DNA of 64,000 nucleotides from Zonotrichia leucophrys gambelii (GCF_028769735.1 NC_088172.1:65317075-65381074), one strand, 5' to 3'; numbered from the stretch's first letter, positions 49,131-63,476 are shown. Made by a program: numbers and translations. The notes: generated by a model not told the origin, from the sequence alone.

Positions 49131-52100
49131 CACATCTCGAGCTGTTTAGGCTTCTCGATCGCTTATTGAAGCGGCGTTACGTCGATCTTGCAGTGACAGA
49201 CGTACCAGAAGTTTGTAACGTCACCATGTTTCGTAAGGACTAACAAGCTTTTTACAGAAACATGCGTTTTCAGGGAGAAAGGGGCTTTTTTGGACAGTGC
49301 TTGATTTTTTCATGTAAAAAGAGCCACAGAGCTATCCCTTTTTTCTGTTGTTCAGCAGTAAAGCTGGTTGAGCAGTATTGTGCCTTTAGATTGCAGATGT
49401 TTTCACTTTATGTACTAAGTCGTCTGCAACAAACTCTACTTGTGTGATTGAATTTCGTGAAATTTTAAGCAAATAAGCAAGTATGGAAATGGAGAGAACT
49501 GATCTCTCTGTGTTATGGACAATGATACTTTGTAACAGTACCGGATATAATCAATGAAAAATTACTAAGAGAAATGAGAAACTCATTATCAGGCACTTCC
49601 ACCAAACTCTCAGGTTGAGATCTGTCTTGTAATGACGTTTTGAATTCTCTTGGAAGTTTTGGTATAACGCGGGTTGCTTTGGCCCTTTTGAGGTCTTTGT
49701 CTAGCAGTTAAAAAGATTTGGAGTGCATTAATATTCTTGTGGGAAGTAGAAGTGAGCTGCTGATGAGACAGCTGTGTCACAAAATATTCTAATGCAATGT
49801 TGGTTTGACTGGGGGCTGCTGCTTCATTCGTTGGAGTTCACACAGGGTATTCTCAGTGATACTAAGAAATGGCATTACTGCTAATGTGAGTGGAGATGCT
49901 GCATATTGCTTTTTTAATGATGACTGCACTAAGAAAACCCAGTTCCATTAAAATTTGCTTTTCAGTTTTTATAACTGTGAAAGATGTTTTTGCTCCTTAA
50001 AGAGGAAGAAGAATATTTGTAAAAAGTTGCAGAAAATGAGAAATAAGCCAAAAATCCAGGAGACTAATGCTTTTTGTCTATGGCCTGTCTTGATTATAAC
50101 ATTGTGAAATGTTGCTTAGTAAAAGTAATGTATTCTTTTTTACTGGAATATTTTTAAATTGACATTCCAAGTCATATGTTAAGTAAAACATACTAGAGTG
50201 AAAGACATTAGCAAAGGCAGACCTAATTATCAGTGTTGTCATTTCTAAATAAATAAGTATAGTTGGGCTTGATCCATTTATTTCTGACAGGTTAATTCCT
50301 CTTGCTTAAACTTTTCACAGAAGTTAGGAAATTGATTCTGTCATTCTGCTCCACTTTAGAAATTCAATTACTTAAGGAACTGTTTTATTCTTGACTCACC
50401 TACTGGTCACAGCAGGCAATTCACCTGAAGATTTCTGCTGTCTTTATCTCAGTTATGATCAGACAGGGTTGGTCACTAAATGCTTTGATATGGCTGATGT
50501 TTCAGGTTGGAGTTGCACAGCATTATGGGACAACAGAGCAGTGAAAAACACAACATGAACTGAGTCAGTCTTCTAGATTTCACAGAACTCTTTGTTTTGC
50601 TTGGGTCTTTTTTTCCTCCTCTTCATTTTTATTCCCTGTTGTTGTATTGATCACATGAGATCTGAATTGTGACACCTGTCTGAATGTCCCCTGTAAGGGG
50701 GACATTCTTGTTCTCTTCTGTATCTGTTGTTGGGTTTTTTCCTCTGTAAATCTTTTCATCTCAAGTCTTTGCTACTTGCTTGCAATGATATTTTTTTGTA
50801 AACTGTATACAGTTCCTTTTATTTTAACTCTGTACCTGTAAACTCCTGTGTTGCTTTCAGTAATGTTTTCCCTGATTTTGTAAGGATCAGCTCTCAGCAA
50901 GGAGTTGGGGTTTTTGTTTTGCACTTGCTTTTGGTGTGGAGTGCTAGTCTGGTCAAGTGCCAGAGGTAGTTTACATCAGGAAATATGAACTTGGTGGTCA
51001 GAGCTACAGCTCTGTCTATTCAGAACTCTACCTGTGCCACAGGTGAGAAGCCGTCCAGTTCTCCTACCGGGCTACCTCGTGTCATGCAGATGGTTTATAA
51101 CAAAGAATAGTTTGTTATGTAGACTGTCCTGTGAGTTGTTTAAGACTGTCATAGAATGGCTTACCAGTTCAAGTATATTTAAATTGTGGATTGCCTTGCA
51201 ACGTTTTTGGTGTTTTACATTATCTTTGGAGTAGTCTTAGTTTTTTTTAATATTTATTTTCATCTCAGGATGACACAGAAGAAAATTCCAATGATGGCAG
51301 CCAGCCATCCAAAAGGCGGCGTATGGGCTCAGGGGACAGTTCACGAAGCTGTGAAACTTCCAGTCAAGACCTTGGGTAATGCTGCTTTTTACAATTCCCA
51401 CTTTTTATTGTAAGTCTGACTTTATTGTTCAGCATGCTTGAGTATTAGCTCTTTAGTCATTATTTGTGTATTCTTCATACATCTTTACAAATTGAGGTGA
51501 TGTCCTATAAATAGCTGGATATCTATTCCTCCCAGCATATTTTGAGGCATTTTATTTTAGAGTGCCACAAGAAGTGTTGCATCTGATTTACAATCAGAAG
51601 CACAGTTTGCATGTTTTTAAGACATTGCATACTTGAATGAATTTTGACTCTGTAGTAGTTGCTTTTCCTGGTGTCCTCTCCATTATGATGGATATCAGTT
51701 TCTTCAGATTCTGTCCCTTAGCATGCTGATAAATGGAGATTTAGAGAAATATATGTGAACTTGGGTACAGCAAAGTGACTTTTGAAATGGGTTAACAGGA
51801 TGCAGTGTTTTAAAGTGCTTGTCCCACTTTGTAGTTACTGTTCATTGGCATATAAATGGGAATTACTGAATTTCTGGAGAGGTAAGTAGTATTGTTAAGG
51901 ATTGTTGTGATTTGTTGTAACATTGTTCTTATGTTTAGGTACAGTTATTTTCCTGCTGAAAATTTGATAGAATACAAATGGCCACCTGATGAAACAGGAG
52001 AATACTATATGCTTCAGGAACAAGTCAGTGAATATTTGGGTGTAACTTCCTTTAAAAGAAAATATCCAGGTATTTATTTTTAAAGTCTTTCTTCTAAAAA

Positions 52101-55100
52101 TTTGAATTCTTAAACAGTTTGCATGTAGTCTCTGCTTCTTTGGTTATAGGATGAGTTAATGGTTAAAAAAAGACCCAGGAAAAGTAGACCTGGATTAATT
52201 ATACTTGTACTTCATATTTTCATTACTGGAAATATAATGTATCCACTGGTTTTCAAAGTAATATAAAATTTTGTGGTATTTGAAAATTTTCAAACGAGTC
52301 TGATTTGAGGCTTAGATCAACAAGCGCTGTTTGAAAACTGGTGTCAATTTCATTTTTAATGATTTGTTGATGATTTCTTACTATAACTGGATCTCTGCAT
52401 TCTGTTTCCTGAATTGTGGCAACATTCCTACACTGTGGAAAAATATTTAAAAATATGTTTGTGGAGGTTCTGGTATTTGAGCCTCCATTATCTAGAATTG
52501 TCAAATCTGGCTCTTTGTTGGGGAATTTATTTTTAAAAGTTATGGTAGAAGAAAAAATACTGCACTTTCAGTGCTTGGTAAAATTTTCTGTATCTGAACT
52601 TATACATCAGGTTTCTTTAGTTTTTATGTAAGTCATAACTGTAGAGGGTGTCTAACCTACTATAAGTCAAGAAAATTTATCATGTCCCTACATTGTGTGT
52701 TAAATTTAAAATGAATTTATGAAGTTGTCATGTTTCTTGAAATAGCAGTGTAATACAGTCTCTAGCTGCCTGGAAACAAAATTGTTGAAGTACTTTGACA
52801 GTGTTTATGGGGGAGTTTCAGTTACTGCACCCATTTTTATTTCTTTTTTTTTTGTTTGTTTTGTTTCTTTGAGATTTAGAAAGGCGAGATTTATCTCACA
52901 AGGAGAAACTCTACCTCAGAGAACTAAATGTTATCACAGAGACTCAATGCACACTAGGTAAGAAAACAAATTGTTAGACTTCTTATTACAATGTAAAAAG
53001 TATGGCACTCTGAAAAAGGGGTTCAGTTTGGTAGAGAAGAATGCATCCCTCTCAACTGGAGACATAAATTTTGAAATTAAAACTGGTTTATTTTTGGCTT
53101 AGTAAATTGACCATGTTGTATCAGAATTCCAGATTCATTATTAGCAAATATATTTTGGATCTATTACAATTATTTAGAGGGGATTTTTCTATATTCTAAA
53201 TTAACTTAGAATCTTTTTCTCTTAGAAAAGAGACCACCATAGTAGTGTGGTCTCATACATACACTTTGTTTATACATACATGCATGGTGGTATATATTGC
53301 ATATATAGGTACAGAGTGTCTTCATATATACGTTAGTCTTATTTTGCTGCGTTGCATTGGAGGCTTACAGACATCAGTGTATCTTAAATGGTTCAGCTTC
53401 TATGTTAGAAATTAGAAGAGTGTATTTTAAGGCAATTGAATATACTTGAAATGGATTGATCTAATTTCTGAGGCTTTTATTGAAAGGTCTTTTTTCCTTC
53501 TCTTCTGATATATGTGATTTGGACATGTAGAGTTTAAATTATGGTGCCATGGGGTTTTTTCTGTGTATCAAAGGTCTGTGAAAATGTAATGTCATTTTAT
53601 ATGCTAACAATCTTTAGTATACCACCTTTATTTCTCACCTGTGAGCTATTTTTTAACTTAACTATGCATAAGAGAACTATATCTAATTTTTATATATAGA
53701 GGTAAAATGTTATGTTCTGCCTCACCTATCCAATAGAGATGTGTGCTAACTACCCCTGCTTTTAAAATTATAGTTATAATCAGTGGTAATGACATAAATC
53801 ATTCCATGCTATTGTCCATGTCTGGAGATTAGTTGTGTTGGAACCTTCAGGGGAGGAGATCTGTGTTGTAGCTGCAAACTGAGGCATTCTGACTTCTGAG
53901 CGTGAAATGCTTTAATTGGGAGTCAGGAGTCTCTGTGCAGTTTGCTGCTCTGAATTGCTCTCCTAGCAATTCTTCCCTGATTTGTATGAGACTTTATGTA
54001 AACCTCTTAATTTCAGTAAAGGTTCTGCAGGGTAATGGAACTTCAGCTGCACTGGGAGCTGAAACTAACAGTACATGAGATCCCATCTAGAACAAAGGTT
54101 CTGCCTCACCAGTGAGTTTAAGTAGGTGATTGAGTCAGTGAGAGGGGTCTGTAGCTCTAAGAAATGACACGAGCCTCGGGTACAAGCAAACTCCCAGTGA
54201 GCCTTGAAAGGTAAGTGGCACAAGTTTGCTGCTGCTTGAGAAGGAGAAGCATTGTGCACAGCAGGTTGTTGTCTTCAGCTGCTCAAAACCTTTGAGTTGG
54301 TCATTGTGAGATATAAATAACCTGCAGTTACTTTTGCCAGATAGCATCATTATTACTTTATTTATTTTAGGTCTAACAGCTTTGCGTAGTGATGAAGTAA
54401 TTGATCTCATGATTAAAGAATACCCTGCCAAACATGCTGAGTATTCTGTTATACTGCAAGAGAAGGAACGGCAACGAATAACAGATCATTACAAAGAGTA
54501 TTCTGTAAGTAATTACCACTTAGGTGAACCAAATCTGCAATGGAAGTGTGAGAAAAGGTTCTTCTCCAACTGATAGTGAAATGTGTGTGAATTAATATAA
54601 TTGGTTTTATTCCAGCAAATGCAGCAACAGAACACACAGAAAGTAGAAGCCAGTAAAGTTCCAGAATATATTAAAAAGGCTGCCAAGAAAGCTGCAGAAT
54701 TCAACAGCAATTTGAACCGAGAGCGGATGGAGGAAAGAAGAGCCTATTTTGATTTACAGACACATGTAGGTGGATTTAAATTTCTTATCAATTGGGAGGA
54801 AGCACCTCCTTGCGTGTTTTAATGAAGAGAATGAAGAGAAAACAATTGGTTTTGTTACCATTGTAGCTATTTTTGGGGGGGTGATTAACGGGTAATACTG
54901 CTAAAAATAATAATCTAAATATATTTAACTTGCAGACTTTTTAAACTTGAAAATACTTGTCTCAGAAAGCTCTAAAAATCTCAGTGTTACTTTATTATCA
55001 TGTCTTTATTTGGATAATCTTAGCATAAAACTAAGACCGTTGTTTATTCATATAAATGACTAATTCTTCTTTTGAATACCTCCAAAATTTTGCCTGACAA

Positions 55101-58100
55101 TAGCTGAAGTAAGAAAGAAAATTATTTTACATGTAAAAGTGTGCTTGTCAATATTATGCCCTTGTTTTTTGTTATTTGTTTTATTATTTTTGTATTGCAT
55201 ATGTTACATGCCTCTGTGCTTGATTAAAAAAAAATTATCTGGCATTTTGAAGCAGTGCTGTTTTGCTTCTATAGAGGCAAGTAAAGCAAAAGTTTTCTCT
55301 GCAAATTGTTACTTGGCAGACAATTATGGAAAATTTTCATTTTCTTGCTGTTGACCATGTTAGTGACAAGATAGTGGATAATTATTTCTATTTCCTTCTA
55401 AGAGAAGGAAGGCTCATTGTGTAAGCTTCTCCTTTCCGTTGTATTATGTATTTATATATTAATGGATTTTTTTTTATAGTACAGTCTGGTTTCAGAATTA
55501 GATGGCACATTCTTTCTACTCTAAAACAATATGGAACAACAGTGATAATTCTTGCTAAAGATGCCAGTCACAAAGGTTAATGTTTACTGTTTCAATTGGT
55601 AGATTTTAATTTCAATATTATTTTTCATAGTGTACTGTTTAAAGGGGTCTTACTTAATCTATGTTCGATCCACTAGATACTTAGGGATTGGATTTAATCC
55701 ATGATACTGTTTCGGGATCTCTTAGAATTTTAATGCATTGAATTTCTTGTGGGAGAACTCAGGCAGCTGTTTCAATTCAATAAAACTGGCAAGTTAAAAT
55801 AATGCTTGGAGGAGTATTTGGTGAAGAAGGCTCAGCTGTTTGTATGTGAAACAAAAGTGTCATTGTTTTATATTAAACAATGCAGATTATCCAGGTGCCT
55901 CAAGGAAAATACAAAGTCTTGCCTACAGAGAGAACAAAGGTTAGTCCTTATCCAGTGGCTCTCATACCCGGACAGTTCCAGGAGTACTACAAAAGGTATT
56001 TTAAAAGCATTCCAGCTGCCAATTCTGTTGCACTGATCTCTTTTGTCTCCATCTAGCAGGTGGAAAACATTTCACTGTCTTTGCATTAAGGTTTCAAATT
56101 AATTTTAGTTTTAGACACTTGATAGTCTTCAAAGATGCATAGCGTGATAGCTGTGCTTAAGAAAACTGACTGCAAGAGCACTCTCTGCTGATGTATTGCA
56201 GTGCCTGAGATTTAGCCTGCTCAGGTATTTACCATGGTAAAAAGGGACATTGATTTCACTCCTGCCACCCTCCTGTTTATTTATCATCTGCCTCTGCATG
56301 TGCTAAAATTAATGTTTTTGTGTCAAAGTGTTGTTATGCTGCCTTCTGATCATGAGTCTTGCTGTTCCATTTTGAATTTTTTGAAACTCTTTTTAAAAAG
56401 AGTTTGGTCTTGTGGTTTAAGTTTGATGTTAGATTTGTAAGTAAGAGAGAAAGACATTCCAAACTTTACATTTCATGATCTTTACATTTCATGAAAAATG
56501 TGTTACTTGACTTACGTGTTGTTGACATAAATTTAAGATTTTACTAGCAGTGTGCTACTGTTGAACAAATCTGTACAGATTTGAAGATTTTGCTGAAGTC
56601 TTCTTATTGTACAGTAGGGATGGTATTCATGATATATGTTCTTGGTTTTCTGTAAAGAAGCTCTTTGCATGTGCCTTGCTCCTTCCAGTGTTCATACAGC
56701 CCACCCCAAATTTGCATGTTACAGGATGTTCCTGAAGGACTTCAGTTTTATTAAATCAATTGAATTAAAATTACTTCATGTTGTGTTTATTTTGCAATTG
56801 TAAGCTGCTAGTGAAACTGCTTTTCTATCTCAGTGAAGGATGTGACCTTTCATAATATGCAGCAGAATAGTATCCCGTTCCTTACATTGCTTGTCCTGAG
56901 CAGTAAGAGGACTTCCACTTTTTTTGTTAGTCTTTATGTTAAAAAGAAAAAGCATGGATTATGCATGTTGATCTGTATCTGGCTGTAAGCAGTGAGATTA
57001 CACCTGTACATTAATCTGAAACTACATTTTCTTGTTTTCTTACATTTTTTGTTCTTAATAATCAGCTGTACAGCTCTATTGTTTACTTTGCTTTGGACAT
57101 ATTTGTGTGCCCTGGGTTAGAATTGTACACATGTTATGGGGAACAGTACATGGATAAAAGAAGTTTATGGTCTGTTGGGCATAGTAACATGGATTGGGTA
57201 AAACTTTACAAATTGTGTTCCATGAATATCTGCTCTACAAAGAAGACAAGCAGTATACATGGCATCGCATTTGGGAGGAGAAATTAGTGTGTTTCCTTTG
57301 TTTTCAGAACTGCATGTTTTTATGTGCCTTCCTGAAAAAAGGAGACTGTTATTTAAGTCCCTGCATAATGTGTAACTTATTACTTACGCATAAAGTACAC
57401 ATGAATAAATGCATTTAATTTATTTAACTTCAGATACTCTCCAGATGAACTTCGTTACTTGCCACTAAACACAGCCCTTTATGAACCTCCTTTGGATCCG
57501 GAGCTGCTTACACTGGACAGTGATGGAGATTCAGATGATGCAGAGGAAGGGCGAGGTGATGAAAAGAGGAAAACCAAAGGCAATTCGGTGAGATAAATTG
57601 AAAGTATTCTTGAACAAAAAAATCCTTTTCCTTGACTTTTGTTAGTTTAATTAGTTTATTAGAATCTTTTAACATTTGCAAAATGAAGGGAAGACCTTTT
57701 TTAGTACTTCTGTTTATTTTATAACATTGCTCTCCATTGTTCTTTGGTTTTGGTCCATTTTCAGAGTAAATTGAATAAACATTTCAGGCCTTTTCTTCCT
57801 TTTTAAAAATTTTCTTTTGTTTGTTTTGTTTTGTTTAAAGCAATTTTGAAGAAACTTCCCAATGCAGCTCTTCATTATAGCCTTTTCACAAGGGGAAGTT
57901 GCTGGCATTTCTGAGGAGAATGAATATTATAGTTCAGGTATATTTTTGTTGTATATTTTGCTGTTGGAAGTCCCACAGAATCTGTCCCCAAAGCAAAGGC
58001 ATTAATAACCTCATAAATTTTTTTTCTGTGATGTGGAAGCAGCAAGTACTAAGTGTAGAAACAGTAACTTAATTCCAATTCAAAAAGAAGGTAAAAAGCA

Positions 58101-60184
58101 TTGTGTTTTTATTACTTTACAATACATCTTTTAAAAGATATTTATGTTCTCTCCACTTATGCAAATGCAAAATTAACTGCTAGCTGAAACTTAAGGGAAA
58201 TTTTCAAATACCTACCTTGATAGAGCTTTAAATGCTCAAGAGCCAGCTGAGATTCAAATCAGCTGAGTACACCTGAACCATTGGTGTATTGGTGTAGTTT
58301 ATGTGTTGGGGACAATCTCTTTCCAGAAGTTTACCCTACTTTTAACAGCAGTGGAATTTCACAGTGCATTTAGCAATCTCTAGCATGATTGATGAACATA
58401 TTTGATGGTGGGTATGTTCAACTCTAAATTTTGTCATGTAAATATTTATCTTCTTTGAATTTTGTAGGATATAATTGAAGAAAGGAAGAGATCAGCTTGT
58501 AGGTTAACAAAAAGAGAGAGAGGTGTTTAATACACTCTTTCTGCTTGCAGTTTTTGAGACGAAATCATAGAAACATAGCATGCTGAATGTCAACTGGAGT
58601 TTTCAGTTTAATCACACTCCAGCTTTTTTACAGTTGGTCATTTGGTCTTTAACCATTTTTCCCCAGTTTCCTTTTCCATTTAATTCCATTCTCATCAATG
58701 GTAAAGAAAAGTAACTGGACCAAGCAGGCTATTCTTTTGATATTTCACAGAGGCTCAGAAATTTTTTTTGTGACAGAATGCAGAAGGAAAAATGTCCCTG
58801 AGTTTGAATAGTGTAGAGAAGTGTGAAAGATTGATAATCAGATTCCTGTGAAGTGGTTTTGGCTGTGGGAGCATGGGTTCTTGGATAGTTAGTCATTGAG
58901 GGGGGCATATAGGACAGAAAAAAACCAGAGGTGGGACATGGTCAGATTTGGAGTATCTCCCATTTGTCAGATCTCCCTGGTGAGTGCCGCAATACACTTC
59001 TCCTTTTTCACACCTCCCCCTGCTCCGTTGTTGGAGTTGGTAGCAGTTTTCTCTTCTGTAGTGTTTTAGTGGGTCTGACCTAAATAACCCTTCCCCTGAA
59101 ATACTGGTGAAACCTACCATTTCTTGTTGCCACATAGTTCAGTCTGCTTTTGTGTTACACTCTACCATTTTACTCTGTGTCTGTTTTGTCTGTTTTGATC
59201 TTAGGTCCTAGGGCACAGGCTGATTACTATTGTTTTTACAGAGTGTGTTTTAATGTAGGGCACCATTGTTATTTGGCCTCTTGGGTTTTATTGTGATAAA
59301 TGTGAGTAATCACACTGCTTCCTTCTGGAGCTTTTTGGAAGCCTTTATTAACACTTTTCTGAGAAAAGTCTTGTGCTGCTGCTCTTAATTATGCCTACAT
59401 TGATCTCTCACCATCTTTGAACCTCTTCCCCTCTTTCTTGCCTCCTTATTCCTCAAAAAAAAAAAGAAAAGAAGCTTTTACTGCAAAATAAATTCTGTTG
59501 TTTGGTTCTGTATTAAATATGGAAGTGTTTTGCCATTGATGGCATTCTGCTGCAGTCCAAATTAAATACTTAGATTGCTCCTGGTGAAAACAGTAGGTGA
59601 GGATGGCAGAAAAAAACTTCACGTGTTTAATTCATGGCAGTCCTTGTATGCTTTAAATGCATGACAGGGGCACTTTTAACTTTTTGCTGGCCCTTTATGT
59701 GTTGTAAACAGCATATTGCATTTAGTTGATTTATTGCTGATTTCTACTGAAAACACTTCAGAGAATTATGCTGTTGTGCTCCCCACACTGGTACCAAGAC
59801 CAACTGCAAAAACATGACTGCTGATGCAGTCTCTAAAACCAGAAAAAAACAGATTATAAATGTTGTGAGCAAAGGTGTTCTAGACCCCATGCTTTTGCAG
59901 AAGGAATGACATATCCTTCTCTTACCTTAGTTGACTCTAAGGGGCATAGGAAAGACTTGTTTGTCTATCCAAAAAAAAAATATATAGCTATGGTATTTTT
60001 ATTATAGGACAATTCGTCTGGCAATGTATCTGAAGGTGATTGCGCCACAGACAACCAGGAGGATTCTTTTCAGGGAAGACAAAAAACAAGAGACAAAAGT
60101 GCTACTCCAAGAAAAGATGGTTCCAAACGTTCTGTATTACCCAAATCAGTTCCTGGGTACAAGGTCGAAGAAAAAAGCCCCTGA
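48633..60184 (+). CDS. PHF10: PHF10 (BAF45A), PBAF chromatin-remodelling subunit; PHD-less short isoform, 9 exons
   Basis: Exons are 48633-48701, 51269-51375, 51939-52069, 52874-52957, 54371-54504, 54616-54765, 55886-55995, 57434-57587 and 60008-60184. They splice in phase to 371 aa. The protein is nearly identical to human PHF10 up to SKSVPGYK: a start [18 protein letters not shown], a basic NLS-like KRRR at 38-41, the SAY homology region over about residues 85-295, and an acidic/serine-rich stretch around 280-330. Human PHF10 then continues into two PHD fingers. Here exon 9 is also open through its donor (AAG|GTCGAA at 60163/60164) and stops at 60184 after VEEKSP. Known: mammals make PHF10 forms with and without PHD fingers, which enter different PBAF complexes. 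The PHD exons were not found before the window end. The start is set by homology and its CCATGG context; the frame is open further upstream. Confidence 0.96.
51269..51375 (+). CDS. PHF10: PHF10 coding exon 2 (basic NLS-like motif)
   Basis: Residues 24-58, including [20 protein letters not shown], as in human. Acceptor CATCTCAG|GAT, donor TTGG|GTAATG. Confidence 0.96.
51939..52069 (+). CDS. PHF10: PHF10 coding exon 3
   Basis: Residues 59-102: [20 protein letters not shown] then [12 protein letters not shown] and FKRKYP. Acceptor TGTTTAG|G, donor CCAG|GTATTT. Confidence 0.97.
52874..52957 (+). CDS. PHF10: PHF10 coding exon 4
   Basis: Residues 103-130: [20 protein letters not shown], identical to human. 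The acceptor CTTTGAG is less usual; donor CTAG|GTAAGA. Confidence 0.96.
54371..54504 (+). CDS. PHF10: PHF10 coding exon 5
   Basis: Residues 131-175: [20 protein letters not shown] then [18 protein letters not shown], identical to human. Acceptor ATTTTAG|GTC, donor TCT|GTAAGT. Confidence 0.97.
54616..54765 (+). CDS. PHF10: PHF10 coding exon 6
   Basis: Residues 176-225: [20 protein letters not shown], a helical basic stretch, ending AYFDLQTH. Acceptor TTCCAG|CAA, donor CAT|GTAGGT. Confidence 0.97.
55886..55995 (+). CDS. PHF10: PHF10 coding exon 7
   Basis: Residues 226-261: [20 protein letters not shown] then [14 protein letters not shown]. Human has VIQVPQ. Acceptor AATGCAG|ATT, donor AAAAG|GTATTT. 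Confidence 0.97.
57434..57587 (+). CDS. PHF10: PHF10 coding exon 8
   Basis: Residues 262-313: [20 protein letters not shown] then the acidic [19 protein letters not shown]. Acceptor CTTCAG|A, donor TCG|GTGAGA. Confidence 0.97.
60008..60184 (+). CDS. PHF10: PHF10 terminal exon 9 of the short form
   Basis: Residues 314-371: [40 protein letters not shown], then VEEKSP and TGA. The last eight residues YKVEEKSP fit the KxExxSP pattern of phosphorylation-dependent sumoylation sites. If the donor after AAG at 60163 is used instead, the long PHD form results. Confidence 0.9.
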   Translation, partial: DNSSGNVSEGDCATDNQEDSFQGRQKTRDKSATPRKDGSKRSVLPKSVPGYKVEEKSP

Positions 60185-63100
60185 CTGAATTTTACTCACC
60201 AGCTTCTTCTTGAAGTATTTGGTTTTTTTAATAATGTGGAACTTCTGCTTGCTGTACTTCACTAGCTGTTCTCCTGTTGTGTGCTCCATCTGTTTGCTTC
60301 CTTATTCCTTTTTGCCTATATTTCGTGTGGGGCTTTTCTTTACCCTAGCTGTACAGTGGCCTCCTATTGGGGTAACTTCTTAGATTCATAGCAATAACGC
60401 TAGAAAAATACATTGTGGATTTATCATTGGAACTCAACATTTTTCTGTCTGCTTTAACATAGCAGTCAGAAGTGTGTGCCAGTTTGAAGCTAGCACTCAC
60501 TATCCATTACTTTTTTTCCTATTTTGTATGGCAGCATACCAAGAGATCAGTCCTATAAAGTGCAGCGGTATGGCTGAGCATATTGTTACAACATTAATTT
60601 TAAATACAGCCTTTTATCCTGCAATATTATGATGTATAGGATGGAAGGCAAAAAGCTTATTACAGCTGTATAGGCCACACTATGTAACCCCTGTAATAGT
60701 ACTTGGAAAATAGCTTTTTATGTAGTCCATACTATGTAGTAACATTTGTGGGCAATATGCTTTTATCTAAACTAGAAACTTGGTGAGGATGTTAAGACAT
60801 TTCAGCTATCACACAGTGATTGCTGAACCTAAGACTCCAGTCTTCAGTGTTTCTATATAATAATTTCAAGAATTATGATAAAATACTTTTCAGAAGAAGT
60901 GGGAATTGACATGCATTGTTTATATGTTACTGTTGTGCATACTGAGAGAGGATCTGAGTAAACTGTAACACATTTAAAGCAGGTAATTGTCTAGTCCTGT
61001 TCCGCTGAGAGGAATGAGAATTTTCCATTGACTTAAGTGGGAGCAGGAATAGATCCATAAGGAGGGAAAACACTAAGTTAAGATAGGGTTGAGTGTTTAC
61101 CAGTGAGGATTACTTATTGATAGTTAAGGAACAGGGAACATTTTTGTCAGTGACAAGTTTGTACATACTGAGAATCTGTCTCAGCAAAAGTGAGCTGTTG
61201 ATGGCTTGCATTTTATGTTTATAAATATTTACTATCTGTGTTTACCAAGTTAATAGTAAATAAACTATAACTTACAATAAGAAGCTAATTTCCAGCAACA
61301 ATTGGACAGCTTTGATAAATTTCCTCTACATACAGTATCTGTACAGGTTCATTACAGACAGCAAGCTCCAGTTGCTTTTTCTGTTTTCAGGAACTTATTA
61401 AGAAATGCGTGAACTGTGTAGATTTAGAATGTGGTTACCACATATATATATTTTTTTATATGTAACTTTGCAAGAAGTTGTAGACATAGAATGCATTTCA
61501 GTATTCCCATGAAATCCAAAGATGAAGGCTGAAATTTTTCTTTAGCTTTGTTTAACTTGACATTAGAAATTGTGTGCCACTAGTTTACAGAAGCTTCACT
61601 TAGCTGCGAGATGCCCAAGTGTTTGATTAGTTGTATCTATTTAATGGCCTTATGAGTGCATAGAGAGAGGACTGGTGGAGCAGAGCTTTGATTTGAACTT
61701 AAAATTGTACAAGAGTGGTAGTAGTATAGAGCAGTGCATTTTGAGAATGGATTCCCACAGCACTTACTTACTGTGATTCTGTCAGTATCACAGTAACAAG
61801 GTCTAGTTACAGTGCCTCATCTTTACTATGTCAGCATACATTGCCTGCATCAACCGTCCGGCTGTGGTTAAGTCAGGGGTGGTGATGATGTGTTAGGAGG
61901 GTGTGAGGATTGGCTTTCTTGTTTGTGGGAACGTTTGAAATACTGCAATAAGACAAATTACATGAGCTGTTTTAACGGGCAAGACAGAATGATTCTTGTT
62001 TGTGAGTCTATGAAAACATCAGATAACAATATACCTACCATATGTGCCTGCATGTTAAGGCACTTTGAGCTGAAGGCTTAACTGACTCAAAATGTTTTTC
62101 CTGTGAAATCTTTATAATACTTTTGTTCTGTAATTTTGTTCTAATATTGGACTATTTTTGTAGGACACTAATCTTTTGGTTACATGTAGTTAAAATTGAG
62201 GGATAATTGCTATGGCATCAGCGTATATATGTATAGCCACGTTATGAGTATTACAGGATTCCATACATTTCCACTGAGTTATTTTCAAGTAAAAGAAATA
62301 CTGTATTTTATATGGAGTCTTTTTTATTGTCAGTTCTTTAACAAAGAACGATTAGCATGTGTTTTACATTTTGTCATGTTCCAAGTAGTGAGTCTATTGC
62401 TGCAGGACTGACTGCTACAATTGCACACGCAGGGTACTGTTAAAAGTACAAAAGATTTTTTTGCACATAAAACTGAAATGTATTGAGTATCTTTATTTTG
62501 CAACACTTCTGTTTTGGGTCACTGTATGTGAAAATGTAATGCTTTGCATTCAGAATAGGATGTAAAATAAAAATGGTGTAGTTGGAAAGCTACTTTGAGA
62601 GCTGCAGCACAGCAGCATGGAAGTGAAAACTTACACATCACAGTTGTCATTTTGACCCTGCATTCATTTTCTCTCGTATCTTATCCCAGTAAGATGGGGA
62701 TATCGATATTTACTCCTAATGAGATGGGATATTGTGACTTCCCCTTTGGAATTGACACATTTTTTAATAGCATTTCTAAAAGCCATTTGTGGTGATAGAA
62801 TGGAACTGGATTAAAATGTGAATAGTCTTGAGTTTTTAAAATTTTTGTTGTTGTTGTTTTTGTAAAAATACTTCCATACTGTTGGAACTTCATTCTTAAA
62901 AGGCTGTGATTCTCACCCCCCTTAATATGCACAGTTTCTAATGAATACAGGTTAGTGAACTAAGTCTAGATGGAAGCATTGTTAATAAATGCATCTGTAG
63001 CAGTGTCTACCTAGAGAGTTATGTGTATCAGAATGTGAACTGCACACACCTGTAAGATTTGGATGTGTCCAAAAAGCAGCTCGCTTTGGCTGGAGTATTG

Positions 63101-63476
63101 GGAAGTGTGCTGATGTATATTAAAGGCAGTAAAATACAAATCTGTAACAAGCCAGAAGTCTGATTAGAAAAGTTTGCTTGCTGTTCCGGAAAGGCTTGGT
63201 TTCTTATATTACAATATAATTTTAAAATAGCCTAAACAATGGAAGGGTAGATGCTGCCGCCACGCTGACAAGGTTTAAGCATTTGCCACTTTTGTTGGGA
63301 GGAGCAGGGTATAAAGGTATACATGTAGGACACGTAGTATAGTTAACAGTAAAAGAGTTTATGCGTGGTTTTCCTTCCATTATATTTATTATTTTGTAGA
63401 GATGTTTGTGTGTTAGACTTCTTTTACTGTTTATTATTATATTTATGTATAAAACAGGTTGACTTTGCTTTTTTAA

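Noticed and set aside
48272..49135. 287-aa minus-strand open frame
   Set aside because: It overlaps PHF10 exon 1 in the CpG island; its proline/arginine/alanine content is that of GC-rich non-coding DNA and no family is recognised.
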